A DNA stretch of 64,000 bases from Mytilinidion resinicola (lineage: Eukaryota > Ascomycota > Dothideomycetes > Mytilinidiales > Mytilinidiaceae), in assembly GCF_010093595.1 (NCBI RefSeq), contig NW_022985451.1, forward strand, positions 753,956 to 817,955. Reading direction: 5' to 3'. Shown here in pieces: positions 23,657 to 35,254 of this stretch. The translations under genes were made by a program, and so were the position numbers. The notes beneath the pieces are model-generated. The model made no database searches, was not told the DNA's origin, and saw only the letters and a list, made by a program, of their open reading frames with translations. Every line of letters starts with the position of its first letter. Position 1 is the stretch's first letter.

Positions 23657-26478
23657 ATGCCTAGGGAACGCGCCGTGAATGACGAGGAGACTCTGCCTCT
23701 CACCAAAGAAGAGTTGCCTCCGCGAACCTCCGAAGACGATTCGAACGCCTCAGTCTCCTCGGCCTCAACCACTTCCTTAGTCCTCGAGCATATAAACGAC
23801 GAAGCGGCGAGATCGCGACCCCAAGAGAAATATCGAGATGACCACGACGACGACGACAGGCGGGCGGAGGAATTCGATGTGGAAGATGCGCGCTTCGCTC
23901 CCATTCAGCCCGTAGACAGGAAAGCACGGCGGCTCTTATGGATACTGGCCATAGTCTGCGCTGTGGGATGGGGTCTTGCGCTGGTTGTATTGCTTATGGG
24001 AGGCAGCTACAAGCACGCCTCGAAGCGGCCCCACGACCCTCTCGCGACGGCTTCGAGGGGCTCTGGGAAGAAGGTCACCCTGGACCAAGTTATGAGTGGT
24101 GTTTGGAGACCTCGTCATGAGAGCGTTTCTTGGATCGCGGGCCCTAAAGGCGAGGACGGGCTGTTGCTTGAACGTGGTGGTGTATTTGGTTCGGACTACC
24201 TCGTCGTCGAGGACATTCGGCGCGCAGAAGGCGATGTGTCTTCCGCGGATAAGACTACGCTTATGAAGTCGGCATCTTTCTTTGTCGGAGACAAATTTGT
24301 GAGCCCGAATAGGGTTTGGCCAAGCAAAGACTTCAAGAAAGTCCTCGTTTTATCTGAAGAGGAGAAGAACTGGAGGCATTCATTCATTGGGCTGTATTGG
24401 ATATTCGATGTGGAAAAGCAAACCGGCGAAGCGCTCGATCCTGCGAAACCGGAGGCAAAGATTCAACTGGCTTCTTGGTCACCACAGTCAGATGCCGTTG
24501 TGTTCACCAGGAATAACAATATGTTCCTACGCCACTTGGGCTCCGACTCAGTGACCCAAATCACCAAAGATGGGGGCCCGGAGCTGTTCAACGGTGTTCC
24601 TGACTGGGTGTATGAAGAAGAGGTCTTCTCTGGCAACATTGCAACCTGGTGGTCTGAGGATGGCGAGTACATTGCCTTCCTCCGGACCGACGAGTCTGCT
24701 GTGCCTACTTTCCCCGTCCAGTATTTCCTCTCCAGACCAAGCGGCAAGAAGCCAAAGCCCGGAGAAGAGAACTACCCAGAAGTACGGAACATCAAATATC
24801 CAAAATCTGGCGCGCCGAACCCTACCGTAACGCTGCAGTTCTACGATGTTGCTAAGAACGAGGTCTTCTCAGTAGATATCGAAGATGATTTCGCGGACCC
24901 TGATCGCCTCATCACCGAGATCGTATGGGCCGGACGCAGCAAGCAAGTCCTAGTGCGAGAAACGAACCGTGAAAGCGACATCCTCAAAGTTGTTCTCATG
25001 GATGTCGAGAGGCGCACTGGCAAGACTGTCAGAACTGTTGACGTAAACGCTATCGATGGAGGCTGGTTCGAAGTTTCTCAAAAAACCACGTTTATTCCTT
25101 CAGACCCCGGCAAAGGACGCCAACACGACGGTTACATAGACACTATCATACACGAAGGCTATGACCACATTGGATATTTCACGCCCCTCGACAACCCAAA
25201 GCCAATTCTCCTCACCTCGGGCAAATGGGAAGTCGTCGATGCACCGTCAGTCGTAGATCTCAACAAGAATCTCGTATATTTCGTCTCTACCAAGGAGAGC
25301 TCGATTCAGCGCCACGCCTACTACGTAAAACTGGATGGCACTGGTATGACAGCAATCACCGATACGAGCAAAGAAGGGTATTACGGAACTTCTTTTTCCA
25401 CAGGCGGTGGATATGTCCTGCTGTCATACGAAGGCCCTGGCATCCCGTGGCAGAAAGTCATCAGCACCCCCAGTAACAAGGACCACTACGAAAAGACACT
25501 AGAGGAGAATAAGGGCCTGGAGAAACTCGCAAGAGAACACGAACTTCCAATCTCGAAGTATGAAACAGTCCATGTAAACGGCTTTGACATCAACGTTTTA
25601 GAGCGCAGACCACCGCATTTCAACGCGAAGAAGAAGTACCCCGTCCTGTTCTACTTGTACCAAGGGCCTGGGTCTCAGATGGTGGAGAAGAAGTTCCACG
25701 TGGACTTCCAAGCCTATGTTGCTTCTAGTCTCGGCTATATTGTTGTCACGGTCGACGGACGCGGCACTGGGTATCTCGGGCGGGACCTACGCGTAATCGT
25801 TCGCGGTGTCATCGGCTATCACGAAGCCGAAGATCAAATTTCAGTTGCGAAGATCTGGTCGAAGAAGAGCTACGTTGACGAAGAAAGGATGGCAATCTGG
25901 GGCTGGAGCTATGGCGGTTTCATGACGCTCAAGACTTTAGAGCTTGATGCAGGAGAAACTTTTAAATACGGCATGGCAGTTGCGCCAGTCACCGACTGGA
26001 GATTTTACGGTAAGACACTGCTTTCCTCCCTCTCCCTGCTGAACTGTACTAATTACATCAGACTCTATCTACACGGAACGCTACATGCACACACCCCAGC
26101 ACAACGCCGCCGGCTACGACAACTCCTCAATCCACGACGTCAAATCCCTCGCGAAGAACGTCCGCTTCCTCCTGATGCATGGCGTTGCGGATGACAATGT
26201 CCACATGCAGAATTCTCTTACCTTACTAGACAATCTAGATTTAGGAGGTGTGGAGAATTACGATGTGCATGTGTTCCCAGATTCAGATCACAGCATCTAC
26301 TTCCACAATGCGAACCGCATCGTCTATGATAGTGAGTGCAGTCCCCACTCATAACCTGAATATAGCTAACGTTCTGGTAGAATTAAGCAGTTGGCTCGTC
26401 AACGCGTTCAATGGCGAGTGGCTACGGATAGAGCATGCAGTGCCTGTACAGGTTGAGGGGAAGACTCGGAAGCATTGA
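23657..26478 (+). CDS. Dipeptidyl aminopeptidase, DPP4 family (Ste13/DapB type)
   Basis: Type II membrane serine peptidase of family S9B that removes X-Pro or X-Ala dipeptides in the vacuole or late Golgi. Three exons, 23657-26009, 26062-26331 and 26381-26478, give 906 aa. A charged cytoplasmic tail (about residues 1-92) precedes one membrane anchor [20 protein letters not shown] (about 93-116). A beta-propeller follows, then the alpha/beta hydrolase domain. The catalytic triad is visible as Ser751 in GWSYGG, Asp828 in [10 protein letters not shown] and His861 in DSDHSIYFH. The propeller contains the substrate-anchoring double glutamate in VYEEEVF. Size and layout match fungal DapB. Vacuolar versus Golgi location cannot be decided from sequence alone. 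Confidence 0.93.
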
Positions 26479-27013
26479 TTGGGTTGGTAGCATCGGCGTT
26501 CGGGCATTGGGAATTTGGGCTTAGGTTATCTGTACTTCTATGCAAGTCCGTCCACATTGGAGAGTTATGAAGTGTTGAGTCTTTGGATAGATTTTAGTAA
26601 AGCATCGACGCTTATTAGAACTTGCACATGGCTTAGTGAGGACCTTAGCCAGAATATGAGAGTCACGAAGTAGCTAAGGTGATACAGCTACATATTACTT
26701 CGTATAATGGGACCGCGCTGGGCGTGTAGACTACTAGGTAGAATTTTAGACTGTGGCTGTCACATTTAGGAGGTCGTGAACTGAACATGAGGGCTTCGAA
26801 GTGGGCGAAAGCGCTAGAGCTGCAGATCGAAACATGTGATAGCTTCGCGTTATGGCTATGGGCAAGATATTGGAGGCCGCCTGAGGGATATAAGATGAAG
26901 AACTCCCGATGTAACGGTTTGCAGGTTGTGAATTGAGTAAACAGTTTTTAGCTGAAGCCACCATATGGGGTGCTTCAGAATGTTGCTATATTACACAGTA
27001 AGGTATACCATCC
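26479..27013. other. Convergent intergenic region
   Basis: About 535 bp between stop codons of the DPAP and dehydratase genes. It is probably two 3' UTRs. No gene is seen. Confidence 0.5.
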
Positions 27014-28111
27014 TCACAGCTTACTCTCCTTCTCCCCAATAACATTCAGGAACGCCTGATGCACATGCTCCGTCAGATCCGCCGCCTGTAAACTCCTCCC
27101 CTTCTCCTTGAACGCCAACCTCGAACACTCCCTCGTAAGCGCACTGCCCCCAAACGCCGCCAACGCCAGCGTCTCCTCCCTCCCCAAATCCCCTTCATGC
27201 TCCCAGATCCTATCCAAATACGCCTTCCGATACGCCAACAGCGTCGCCAGACTCCCCGTCAGCGTATCCCCCTGCCCGCCACTCCTCTTCAGCCCGCCCT
27301 CCCCCTCCGACACCAGCGTCGTCGTCCCATTGCTAATATAATCCTTCGCCCCCTTCTGGATAATCGTAACGCCTCCAAACGCCTTCGCCAGCTTCGCGCA
27401 CAGCTCCTCCGGCTTCCCCTCCGCCACATCCACCCCCTTCGCCTTGGCCAGCCGCCCGAACTCGACCACGTTCGGCGTCAGGATGCACTCCTTGCAGCCG
27501 TCGACCAGCTCCGGCCGCGTCTGCGCTAGGAACAGCCCGTCCGCGTCCAGCACGAACGGGATGCCCTGCTTACGCGCTTCGGCGATCACGCGCGCGCACG
27601 TGTCTTGCATGAGTTTGTCGCGCCCGAGGCCGGGGCCGATGACGATTACGTGCAGCCGGGACAGCATGGCGATGACTTCGGAGGCGACGGTGTCGAGGGA
27701 CTCGGAGGCGGCGAGGTTCTTGGATTGCCGCATGTAGGGGTGCACCATGAGGTTTGGGGAGTAGGATTTTATGACGGCGCCGGCGCCGGGCTCGCAGATT
27801 ACGTGGCTCTGGGGGAGAGAGTTAGAAGGGTTATGTTTTAGAAGGGAAGAGGGGGAAGGGAAGAGGGGGAGGTACCATGTCGCAACCTAGCTTTGCGGAA
27901 GCCATGGCGGAGAAGTAGGGCGCGCCGGTGTAGTCTTCGCTGCCGCCTATAACTGCTACGCGGCCTAATTGACCTGGGGAGAAGTTAGTATGAGGAGTTG
28001 ATAGCTTTGGGACGAAGAGATAGGGTAGTTGCCTTTGTGAAAGCTCTCGAGCATTGGTGGTATCATCTTGTATACCTTGCCAATCAGCTCTTTTCTTGTA
28101 GCGTTCGCCAT
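27014..28111 (-). CDS. ATP-dependent (S)-NAD(P)H-hydrate dehydratase
   Basis: Metabolite-repair enzyme that converts hydrated NADH/NADPH back to the cofactor using ATP (ribokinase-like fold, CARKD/YjeF C-terminal family). Three exons, 28111-28033, 27973-27876 and 27808-27014, give 323 aa. The start [20 protein letters not shown], then [20 protein letters not shown] and [19 protein letters not shown], are typical. Later come [31 protein letters not shown] and the nucleotide site [11 protein letters not shown] with the catalytic Asp. Intron 1 has a GC donor (AAAG then GCAACT) with a good CTAAC branch point and CCCCAG acceptor; no GT donor would keep the conserved FHKGQ junction. No targeting signal is obvious. 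Divergent from the small gene at 28951. Confidence 0.93.
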
Positions 28112-28950
28112 GATGAAGACTTTGGAGAGTACTGGAACAAATTAGGACGGGAGAGGAAAAGGAATTAGAAGTTTTTGGCTGTGTTTTGGGACTGTAGATC
28201 TTTTTGAATGATCATTGCAGCTGTCATGGTTTGGGACTGGTGAGCCGCGGGGTCATTTGGACGTCATGCGGGTGCCTTTAACAAATTTGTCTCCACACTC
28301 AAAGTAATTATATATTATAATAAGAAGAGCATAGCTCCAATTCACGTTTTCCGAACTTTGGTACTCCATCTCTAAAATATACCACCTCTAAGAGGTTCTG
28401 TAGAAGTCTATATATACACCCAGTGCTGTATTACACATTACCCGATATAGAAAGTACTCGACCTACGAACATCAGCCTAATTTATGGCGTCTAGAACTTT
28501 GACTGGTAGCTCTTAGACTGTGTGCCCCCAGAAGGTCCCTATATGTAGTACATATCTGCCCAGCGCCGTAGTTCACTTAACTCAATATGTGCTTCACACA
28601 TGAACAGACGTTTGCTTTCCAAACTGTAGACATTTAGATCAAGAATCCTGAAGACCCCTTCCCATTCTGGAATTTATTCGACACTATAGGCGGTCTCGAA
28701 GCTACTATCCCTCTGAATCGGTTGTGTCACGGTGTTGAGGGGTCCTCCACCAATTCTCTTGGCACAAATCCCAGCCCCACACACGTCATAGGAATCGCGA
28801 GTCGCCTCTAAAAGAATCCCATCCCGCACCGCAATTGCATCCTCCCCCCCCCCCCCCCAAACTTTCCCACAGCGTTTCTCCCAGCAAGTAACTCAATTGC
28901 ACCCCCCCACAACCCCACATCCAACTTTCCTCCCAGAAAACGCTTCAGCC
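28112..28950. promoter_or_regulatory. Divergent promoter region with a 15-C tract
   Basis: 840 bp between two ATGs. AT-rich at about 28300-28480, then pyrimidine-rich, with 15 consecutive C at 28844-28858. It ends in a long CA/CT-rich leader before the ATG at 28951. No gene is seen. Confidence 0.5.
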
Positions 28951-29516
28951 ATGTCCGACCTCGATCCCCAAGGCTCGTCCCAACCTACTTCAAACGAAGC
29001 GTACACCACACCCGGCAACCCTGCAGGCAAAGACCCAGTCGAGAAACGGCAGGCGGCGCAGAATGCGCGCTCGAACCCGGGCTCTGATGACGTTGAGCAT
29101 GTGCGGTCGCAGGGCCACTCGCAGGAGGAAGGGACGTTCTCGTCGCTCGGTCGCGGGGTGCGTGGTGGTGGAGACGGAGAAGTAGGGAAGACGGAGGAGC
29201 AAGTGGGGAGGCACAATGAGCTGGATGCCGAGCAGATGGCTGTGCCGGGCGAAGGGAGGATCAGGGATGCTGTGGCTGGGAATTCTACGTTCCAGGGGAG
29301 GAGTGGAGAGCAGGAAGACCTTGCTTCGGATTTGGATAGGTGAGTGGAATTGATATGAACGAGTTCTTTTGGGGTTGAGGACTAATGAACTGGAATTGTA
29401 GGAAGAAGGCTGAGCAAGCACCGCTTCGTGGGGAGATCAAGGAGGATAGGGCGAAGGGGATTGATGTGGGCGGTATCCTGGGTCAGTCTGGTGGTCCTGC
29501 CAGCACTGTGGACTAG
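28951..29516 (+). CDS. Small hydrophilic protein of unknown function
   Basis: Two exons, 28951-29339 and 29402-29516, across a 62-bp GT-AG intron give 167 aa starting MSDLDPQGSSQPTSNEAYTT. The open frame extends 18 codons upstream but without an ATG, and the codon context at 28951 is better. The protein is charged and low in hydrophobics, with no membrane segment, signal peptide or Cys. It has Gly/Glu-rich segments (GRGVRGGGDGEVGKTEEQVG) and a more conserved-looking C-terminal half (GRIRDAVAGNSTFQG, then DRKKAEQAPLRGEIKEDRA and DVGGILGQSGG). It looks like an intrinsically disordered protein that occurs widely in these fungi, but I cannot assign a function. Confidence 0.72.
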
Positions 29517-29960
29517 GTTGGATATGTGAGAACTTCAATCTAAGAGTCGGCCTTTTCTCTTCTGGAAGAATGAATTTGACTACACGGAAAATGGCACTCA
29601 GACTTCGACTTGACCTTGTGTATTAGTAGTACAGTACCAACACCTCCATAAGCTTCTCTAGGTTGGGATCTTGAATCTGTATTGGCATTCTGTCTGTGCC
29701 TCGATTGAACGCCCGTCTCATCCCATGGTACTGATATACCCACGACCTTTTGCTATGCTGAAGTTTCGCTGCCAACACAACGACGCCAAATGATCCAAAC
29801 AAACGCCTCCGGCATGATAATGAAGAAGGTATCCAACGCCAAACTCCGTCGCTATGATGTGTGGTTCACTGACTTATTCCGCCGTGGAAAAAAGGGTTAT
29901 CGTGAAAATCGAAAAAGTGTTAGGCTGTGCCGGGCTGGCGAAGCTAAGTTACCAACGCCT
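29517..29960. other. Convergent intergenic region
   Basis: About 445 bp between stop codons, mostly 3' UTR. No gene is seen. Confidence 0.5.
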
Positions 29961-30752
29961 TCATTCCTCCATTAGATGTCCGTTTGTCTCGACAGAATCG
30001 ACTGCTTTGCCCTTCATATCGTTACTTAAGTCCGGTTTTGCGGCTCGCTGCTGCGTACGCAGCCTCCACTCCTCAATGCTCTCGACAGGGCCTCCCTCGA
30101 TCTTGACTGGCTTTAGTTCCGACGGCTGGCCGAGGACAGTTCCTTGGTAGCGCGATTCCACGCCGGTCTTGCTGTGCTTCTTCATGAGTGCTATGAACCG
30201 TTAGCCACAGATTTCTCTACCTTAATAGCATAACATGAGGATGCGCGTACATGTCAGATAATCCTCCATCTCCTTAGAATCCAGGTCCGCAGTTGTCGTT
30301 ATAGCAGCAGGAGGCGGCGCGCCCAGTCCCGCAATCCTCTGAATTTCCCGGTTCTGCTCGCCCTCGATCCAGTCCAGGAACGCCTTGACATCCTGAGTGT
30401 CTTCCTCATCGCGCTTGATCCGCTCCTTCTCCCGAAGCCCGTTCCTCTCTGGGTATTCTGCTAAGGGCTTGCGCAGCATCTCCTTCCACGCCTCTTCTCC
30501 CGGAGTCAAGGACGGCACCAGTAGACCGCAATCTTGGAGGGCCATACGCACATCCGTGATATCAGGCTCCGGGGTGTTGTGGTTGGCGACGGCATTCTCG
30601 GCGGTTCTGGACGCGAGGAGGAGGATATATCGTGTTGTGATATCGGTGAGAGTATCGAGGACGGAGGGCTTCGCGGCGTGGAAACCAGCAGCGCGGAGGA
30701 TGTGGAGGATCGCCGGCCGCAGCAGCGAGTTGTGCAGTGTGTTGGAGGACAT
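29961..30752 (-). CDS. Bromodomain-associated histone-fold protein, TAF3-like
   Basis: Two exons, 30752-30251 and 30190-29961, with a 60-bp intron (donor GTACGC, acceptor TCATAG) give 243 aa starting MSSNTLHNSLLRPAILHILR. The first 85 residues are a BTP-type histone fold: SLLRPAILHILRAAGFHAAK, then VLDTLTDITTRYILLLASR, ENAVANHNTPEPDITDVRMA and LQDCGL. This is the fold by which TAF3 or TAF8 pairs with TAF10 in TFIID. The rest is charged and has the fungal-specific segments FLDWIEGEQNREIQRIAGL and MKKHSKTGVESRYQGTVLG. There is no PHD finger, so it is like the short yeast Taf3. The frame is open 11 codons upstream without an ATG. The neighbour TAF7 strengthens a TFIID assignment, but TAF8 or another BTP protein is possible. 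Confidence 0.75.
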
Positions 30753-31100
30753 TCTCGAGTCGGAGTGAGTCTCCTCTCGGGTCACGGCGGAGAGTGAAAT
30801 CGACAGCAGCTTGACATGACCGGTAGAGCGGGGGGAAAGAAGGTTTCGGGAGTGGAGCTCAATTCATCTGAGGTTCACGCACGTGACTCACCGCCCGGAT
30901 GACTCAGCATCGGCCATCTCGCGCCCTTGCTGCACGTCACCTCACTCCCTCACATTCCTGAGTACACGTTATATCGTGAACGCCTCTATATAAGACCTTA
31001 CCGCTACTCGCACTGCATCTTCGCGACTGAACCTAACTCGTCTGATACCACGGCGCCACGCCGGCGACCTAGTGAACCTTTGAATAGGTGAACCACCAAG
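30753..31100. promoter_or_regulatory. 348-bp bidirectional promoter shared by two TFIID genes
   Basis: The region between the TAF3-like and TAF7 start codons. A TATA-like tatataag lies at 30987-30994, about 107 bp upstream of the TAF7 ATG. No coding sequence. Confidence 0.65.
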
Positions 31101-32729
31101 ATGCCGCTCAAGTTAAAGCTCAAGACGTCGACGCCTGCGGACGGCTCTAGCAACTCACTACATACACCATCCGGGCCTCCCAAAATAAAGCTCAAGATGG
31201 GCTCCTCCCTGCCACCCACTCCGGCCAACGAGCACCCTCCCGACCTCTCAGCGCCCGTCCGCCAGAAGCGCAAGTACAATAAGAAGCCCAAATTCGACGC
31301 GGACGGAAACCCCATCGTCGCAGCACCAAAGGGCTCCTCCAAGAACAAGAAAAGGGCAAGAGACGAGGACGACGAGGAGGCGTCACCCCCAGCGAAGCGG
31401 AAAACCAAAGGCCCTGGGCACCCTCTTTCTATAATACCGCCGACCCAAGGCCAGAGAATGATACCGAAGCTGAAGCTCACCGCCCGCACGCCTGGAAGCG
31501 CTGCGCCGGTGTTCAAGCTTAAGTACCAAGGCAAGCCGCCGCCGCGACCGCTGGGTGTGGGCTATGACAGCGAGTGCGAGGACGCTGAGATCGACCCGAC
31601 GATCCACTCCCAGTTTGTGCTTCGTATGCAACCAGGTCCAGACTGTGACGCCCTACATAAAGCTATCGAAGAGAAGAAGATTGGCAAGCCGTCGAGCGAT
31701 GGCGGATTTTCAGTATACTTCCGATTCTTCGATAAAGAGGCACGCCGCTCTATCGTCGTGGTCAACGGCACACGGTACGCGGCGGCGATGGTCGACCTCC
31801 CTTGCATTGTGGAGTCCATGAAGAGTTGGAACAAGCGAGATTGGGTGAAGAGCGCCGACATTTGCCAGATGCTGCTTGTGCTCGGGCCGTGCAAGACAGA
31901 CGAAGAAGCCAAAGCCTTCATGCTCCCTCAAGAAGTCGACCCGGAACTCCACCAGTATGCCCATGGGCTGACACCCCCGATGCACTGGGTGCGCAAGCGG
32001 CGCTTCAGGAAGCGCGAGAACTTCCGCAAGATCGAGGAGGTAGAGGCTGAGGTGGAGCGCCTGCTAGAACTCGACCGCAGGGCAATGGAGTCGGGTGGCA
32101 AGTCGGAGTACAATTTGGTGGATATCAACGACGTCGACGATGATTCGGAAGATGATGGATACTACGAGCAAGACGACGAGGTGGAGATGGACGTCGACGA
32201 GCCGGACGAACCTGTAGAAAGGGGCTTCGTGGAGGATGAAGACAACGACGAGCTCGCCCAAATGCTCCAGGAGCAACTCGCAGAAGGTGCAGGTCCTGGC
32301 GAAGAAGCATATGGTGATGCAGGCGCAAACGGAACCCACGTAGGCCTCGTCGCCGAATCCTCGCAAGTCGCATCCTTCCACGATGTCGCGATGCACGCTC
32401 TCGGCGCCGACGTCACCGACGCCGTCCCGACCACGGAGACCCAGACCCCCAACTCGCCCTCCGTCGCCGAAACCAACTCCGAAGGCGACGACGACGAGGA
32501 AGAAGAAGAGTCGGAGGAGGAAATCGACGCGGATACCCTGGCAGCGCAGCAAGAGCTCGCCCAGCAGAAAGAGGAGATTGCGGATCTGGAGAAGGAGATC
32601 GCGGACGCGAATGCACAGCTGCAGAAGCAGACGAATCCGCTGCTCAGGAAGCGTATCGTGAGCAAGATTGAAACGTTGACGAATGATTTGAATTTGAAGA
32701 AGACGAGTTTGGGGATTGAGGTGGATTGA
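31101..32729 (+). CDS. TAF7: TFIID subunit TAF7
   Basis: TFIID component that binds TAF1 and restrains its activity. Single exon of 542 aa. The N-terminal 150 residues are basic and disordered, with repeated KLKLK-type motifs (PLKLKLKTSTP, KIKLKMG, IPKLKLTAR, FKLKYQG). The conserved TAFII55 domain follows at about 160-325: DPTIHSQFVLRMQPG, then ARRSIVVVNGTRYAAAMVDL, PCIVESMKSWNKRDWVKSAD, ICQMLLVLG and GLTPPMHWVRKRRFRK. The C-terminal part is strongly acidic (DDDSEDDGYYEQDDEVEMDV) and ends in a predicted coiled coil (ELAQQKEEIADLEKEIADAN, then RIVSKIETLTNDL). It starts at the first ATG and is head-to-head with the TAF3-like gene. Confidence 0.95.
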   Translation: MPLKLKLKTSTPADGSSNSLHTPSGPPKIKLKMGSSLPPTPANEHPPDLSAPVRQKRKYNKKPKFDADGNPIVAAPKGSSKNKKRARDEDDEEASPPAKRKTKGPGHPLSIIPPTQGQRMIPKLKLTARTPGSAAPVFKLKYQGKPPPRPLGVGYDSECEDAEIDPTIHSQFVLRMQPGPDCDALHKAIEEKKIGKPSSDGGFSVYFRFFDKEARRSIVVVNGTRYAAAMVDLPCIVESMKSWNKRDWVKSADICQMLLVLGPCKTDEEAKAFMLPQEVDPELHQYAHGLTPPMHWVRKRRFRKRENFRKIEEVEAEVERLLELDRRAMESGGKSEYNLVDINDVDDDSEDDGYYEQDDEVEMDVDEPDEPVERGFVEDEDNDELAQMLQEQLAEGAGPGEEAYGDAGANGTHVGLVAESSQVASFHDVAMHALGADVTDAVPTTETQTPNSPSVAETNSEGDDDEEEEESEEEIDADTLAAQQELAQQKEEIADLEKEIADANAQLQKQTNPLLRKRIVSKIETLTNDLNLKKTSLGIEVD

Positions 32730-33762
32730 GCGGTGCGTTTGGACTTGCGTTTTTGGTAGGGATGGGGTGCTGTGGATGGGACAGGTTGCTGCGACATCTG
32801 CTTTTTTTTCTCGCTAACGGCGCAGCTTATGATATGTACTTGTATTCGCGGGAGGATGTGTGAATGTGGGAGCGTCTACAGCGCCTTGAGCGGGTGATCG
32901 GCGCGCGCTCGGAATCATCCGCGAGGGCTATAAAGTAGCAATTGAAGGCTGCGAGGAAAAGAGCCCGTTGATGAAGAGCTTATGTCTGGTGCTGGCGAGA
33001 GGCCTATAGACCTACAGCAGAGCAGAGATTCCAGCGAGACCTTTACGAAAGGTCAGTATTAGATAACGTGGCCTACTCACATAAGTCTGAGAGAGTCCAA
33101 TGCGCAAATTAATATACTCAAATCCATCTGCTGCGCTCACGTCGTTCACAGCGCCTTGTCATACCCTCCATTTGTCACTAAAGACACATACAATACACCT
33201 CACGCACAGTCTCATCTCAGCTCAGCAAGTTCAAAATCAACAGGACTAGCATTTCAATCATACGGCCCAACGGCGATCAGCCGCGCCAAAAACCCGTACC
33301 GTAGCCTATTCATAGTTTATATAGCCAGCAGCCCGGAACCGAACGTTCTCAAAAAACAGCACTCCGATCCAAATGCAGAAAGTTGTAACATGAAGGGGAT
33401 ATGATACAGGGGGTTTGAAGAGAAAGAGGAAAATCAACAGCGCTTGCCGATCGGTCTGGGAAGAAGAGAAGAGAAAAGCGCGTCGGCCTGTAATGTAATA
33501 CAGGGTTTCGATAAGAACGAACCTTGTGAAAAGGTTGAATGGTGGAGGTTGATCGTACATAGCCAATTTGATAAAAAAGCTTCGGCTCGTACATACGCAG
33601 CCCAGCCGAGCAAAACAAAACAGTCTAAAATGGGAATCTCAGACCCTATGGTGCCTATGATGCCACGGGTGGGAATAAAAGGAGGGAGGTCGAAATGAAA
33701 GCGAAGTTTAATGAACCGGACTCGAGTCTCAAAAACGCCGTTAGTCCGCCGTAACAGGGACA
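32730..33762. other. Convergent intergenic region
   Basis: About 1 kb between the stop codons of TAF7 and the mannosyltransferase. Short frames on both strands near 33156-33763 have no motifs; they are probably UTR sequence. Confidence 0.45.
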
Positions 33763-35254
33763 TTATGATTGCTTCTTGTTGTCATCCTTCTTGTCTTTTT
33801 TCTTGCCCTCGCGCAAGTGCTTGACGCCATCGCTGATGCCGTCCTTGAACTTCTCCCACGGATTGCGGTTGAGGCGGTTGCTCAGCTGGCGGTAGTGGTA
33901 CATCTCGCCCCAGCAGTCGCGGCCCCACTCGCAGCCGGCCATGTTGACGAGGAAATCTCGGTCCTTCTCCTTGTAGTGGATCATTGGGTCGTCGCCTCGC
34001 TCGCCGCAGGCGCCGGGCGGGAAGCTGTTGACTTTCCGCTGCTTGATGAAGGCGACGTGGGGACGCACCCAAGGCTGGTTCCGGTACATGGCCTCCAGCG
34101 AGTCTTGCTCCTTGTGTTCCCATTCCATGTGTTTTTGTTCGTACCCGACGGGGTCCCACCAGATGTCTAAAAGGCGGTCGGTCCACACGCTTCGGCGAAC
34201 GAAGAAGGATCCTAGGTTGAAGCCACTGCAGTCTTGAGGCACGATCAGGTTGATAGAGCTTGGCTTTCCATCACCGACGGCCGACCTAGTTTCTGGATCG
34301 AGGTGTTCGCCTGTAAGAGGGTGACTGATGTTGAGGGGATTGAAAACATTGATGTCTCTATAGGTATTCTTTTGTAGATTGTTGAAGATGTGCGATTGGA
34401 GGGAGTAAGATGGTTCCATTACGAAGGTGTTGAGATCTAACCACCAAAACCTGCAAGTTGTTAGCAATGGTGTGAGAAGGAATGTAGTCAATACTGACCA
34501 TTCTGCGTGAGGGTATTTGCGCATCGTATTGCGAATCGTGTCCACCTTTTCCCAGCTCTCTCGCCATTCGTGCGCATAGCGCTTTTTGGTGCTCATATCC
34601 ACAATCTCCAATTCGTAGCCCCAATTCCTTGCGTACTTCTTCTTGTTCTTCACGCTGTCTCTCTCAATTGCCCATTCACGAGGGCCCTTCCACTCCATGA
34701 CACCCCCGCCTTGATTGGCTGCTAATATAATCACAAATTTGCTGCCTCCGCCGAGAAATGAGGTCCTGCGCCATAGTCGATATAGCGCTGTTACTGTTAG
34801 ATAATCGAATTTACGCGGGGATAAAAGACCTACGAGTGACATAAAACAACAGGAGGCATAGAAGCAACGCGGCGACCACGAAAAGCGGTTTTCTCCAGCG
34901 CCACATTTTCCTTCCCACCCTAGCCAAGCCTTGTCCCAACCGTGTCCTTTGGAATCTCGCCCACCGGCCTCGGCCAAATTTGTCTTTCTCAGCGTATGAG
35001 GGCGCGAATGATGGTAGACTTTGCGATAAAGTCCGCAGGTGTCTGTTGAAGAAGTTGTTGTTGCGTGGCGCGAAGGCTCCGTATCCCTTGACTTCTGCGC
35101 TCCGTGCCTGAGCAGCGGCCCATGTAACGTCGTGCGCTCCGCCATTCGCGTATCCCCTCATCGGACTCGACCGTCCACTCGTGCCTTGCGGTGTCATCAG
35201 CCCCGGACTCGACCATCCCCCACCGTGATGAGGCGATGGGGATCTCGACGACAT
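33763..35254 (-). CDS. MNN10: GT34 alpha-1,6-mannosyltransferase, Mnn10-like
   Basis: Golgi type II membrane enzyme of the M-Pol II complex that extends the alpha-1,6-mannan backbone of N-glycans. Three exons, 35254-34834, 34793-34499 and 34450-33763, give 467 aa. The start MSSRSPSPHHGGGWSSPGLM is the only ATG in a longer open frame. A basic stretch leads to one anchor WRKPLFVVAALLLCLLLFYV (about residues 118-139). The catalytic domain has SKFVIILAANQGGGVMEWKG, NKKKYARNWGYELEIVD, a DxD-like EWFWWLDLNTFVMEP, NLIVPQDCSGFNLGSFFVRR, and the late block DSLEAMYRNQPWVRPHVAFI. The C-terminus is Lys-rich. Intron junctions restore the conserved FYVT-LTALYR and EWFWW segments. Confidence 0.92.

Noticed and set aside
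32064..32797. Long minus-strand frames under TAF7
   Set aside because: Antisense to the acidic and Lys-rich TAF7 coding region; composition simply mirrors GAG/GAC codons.
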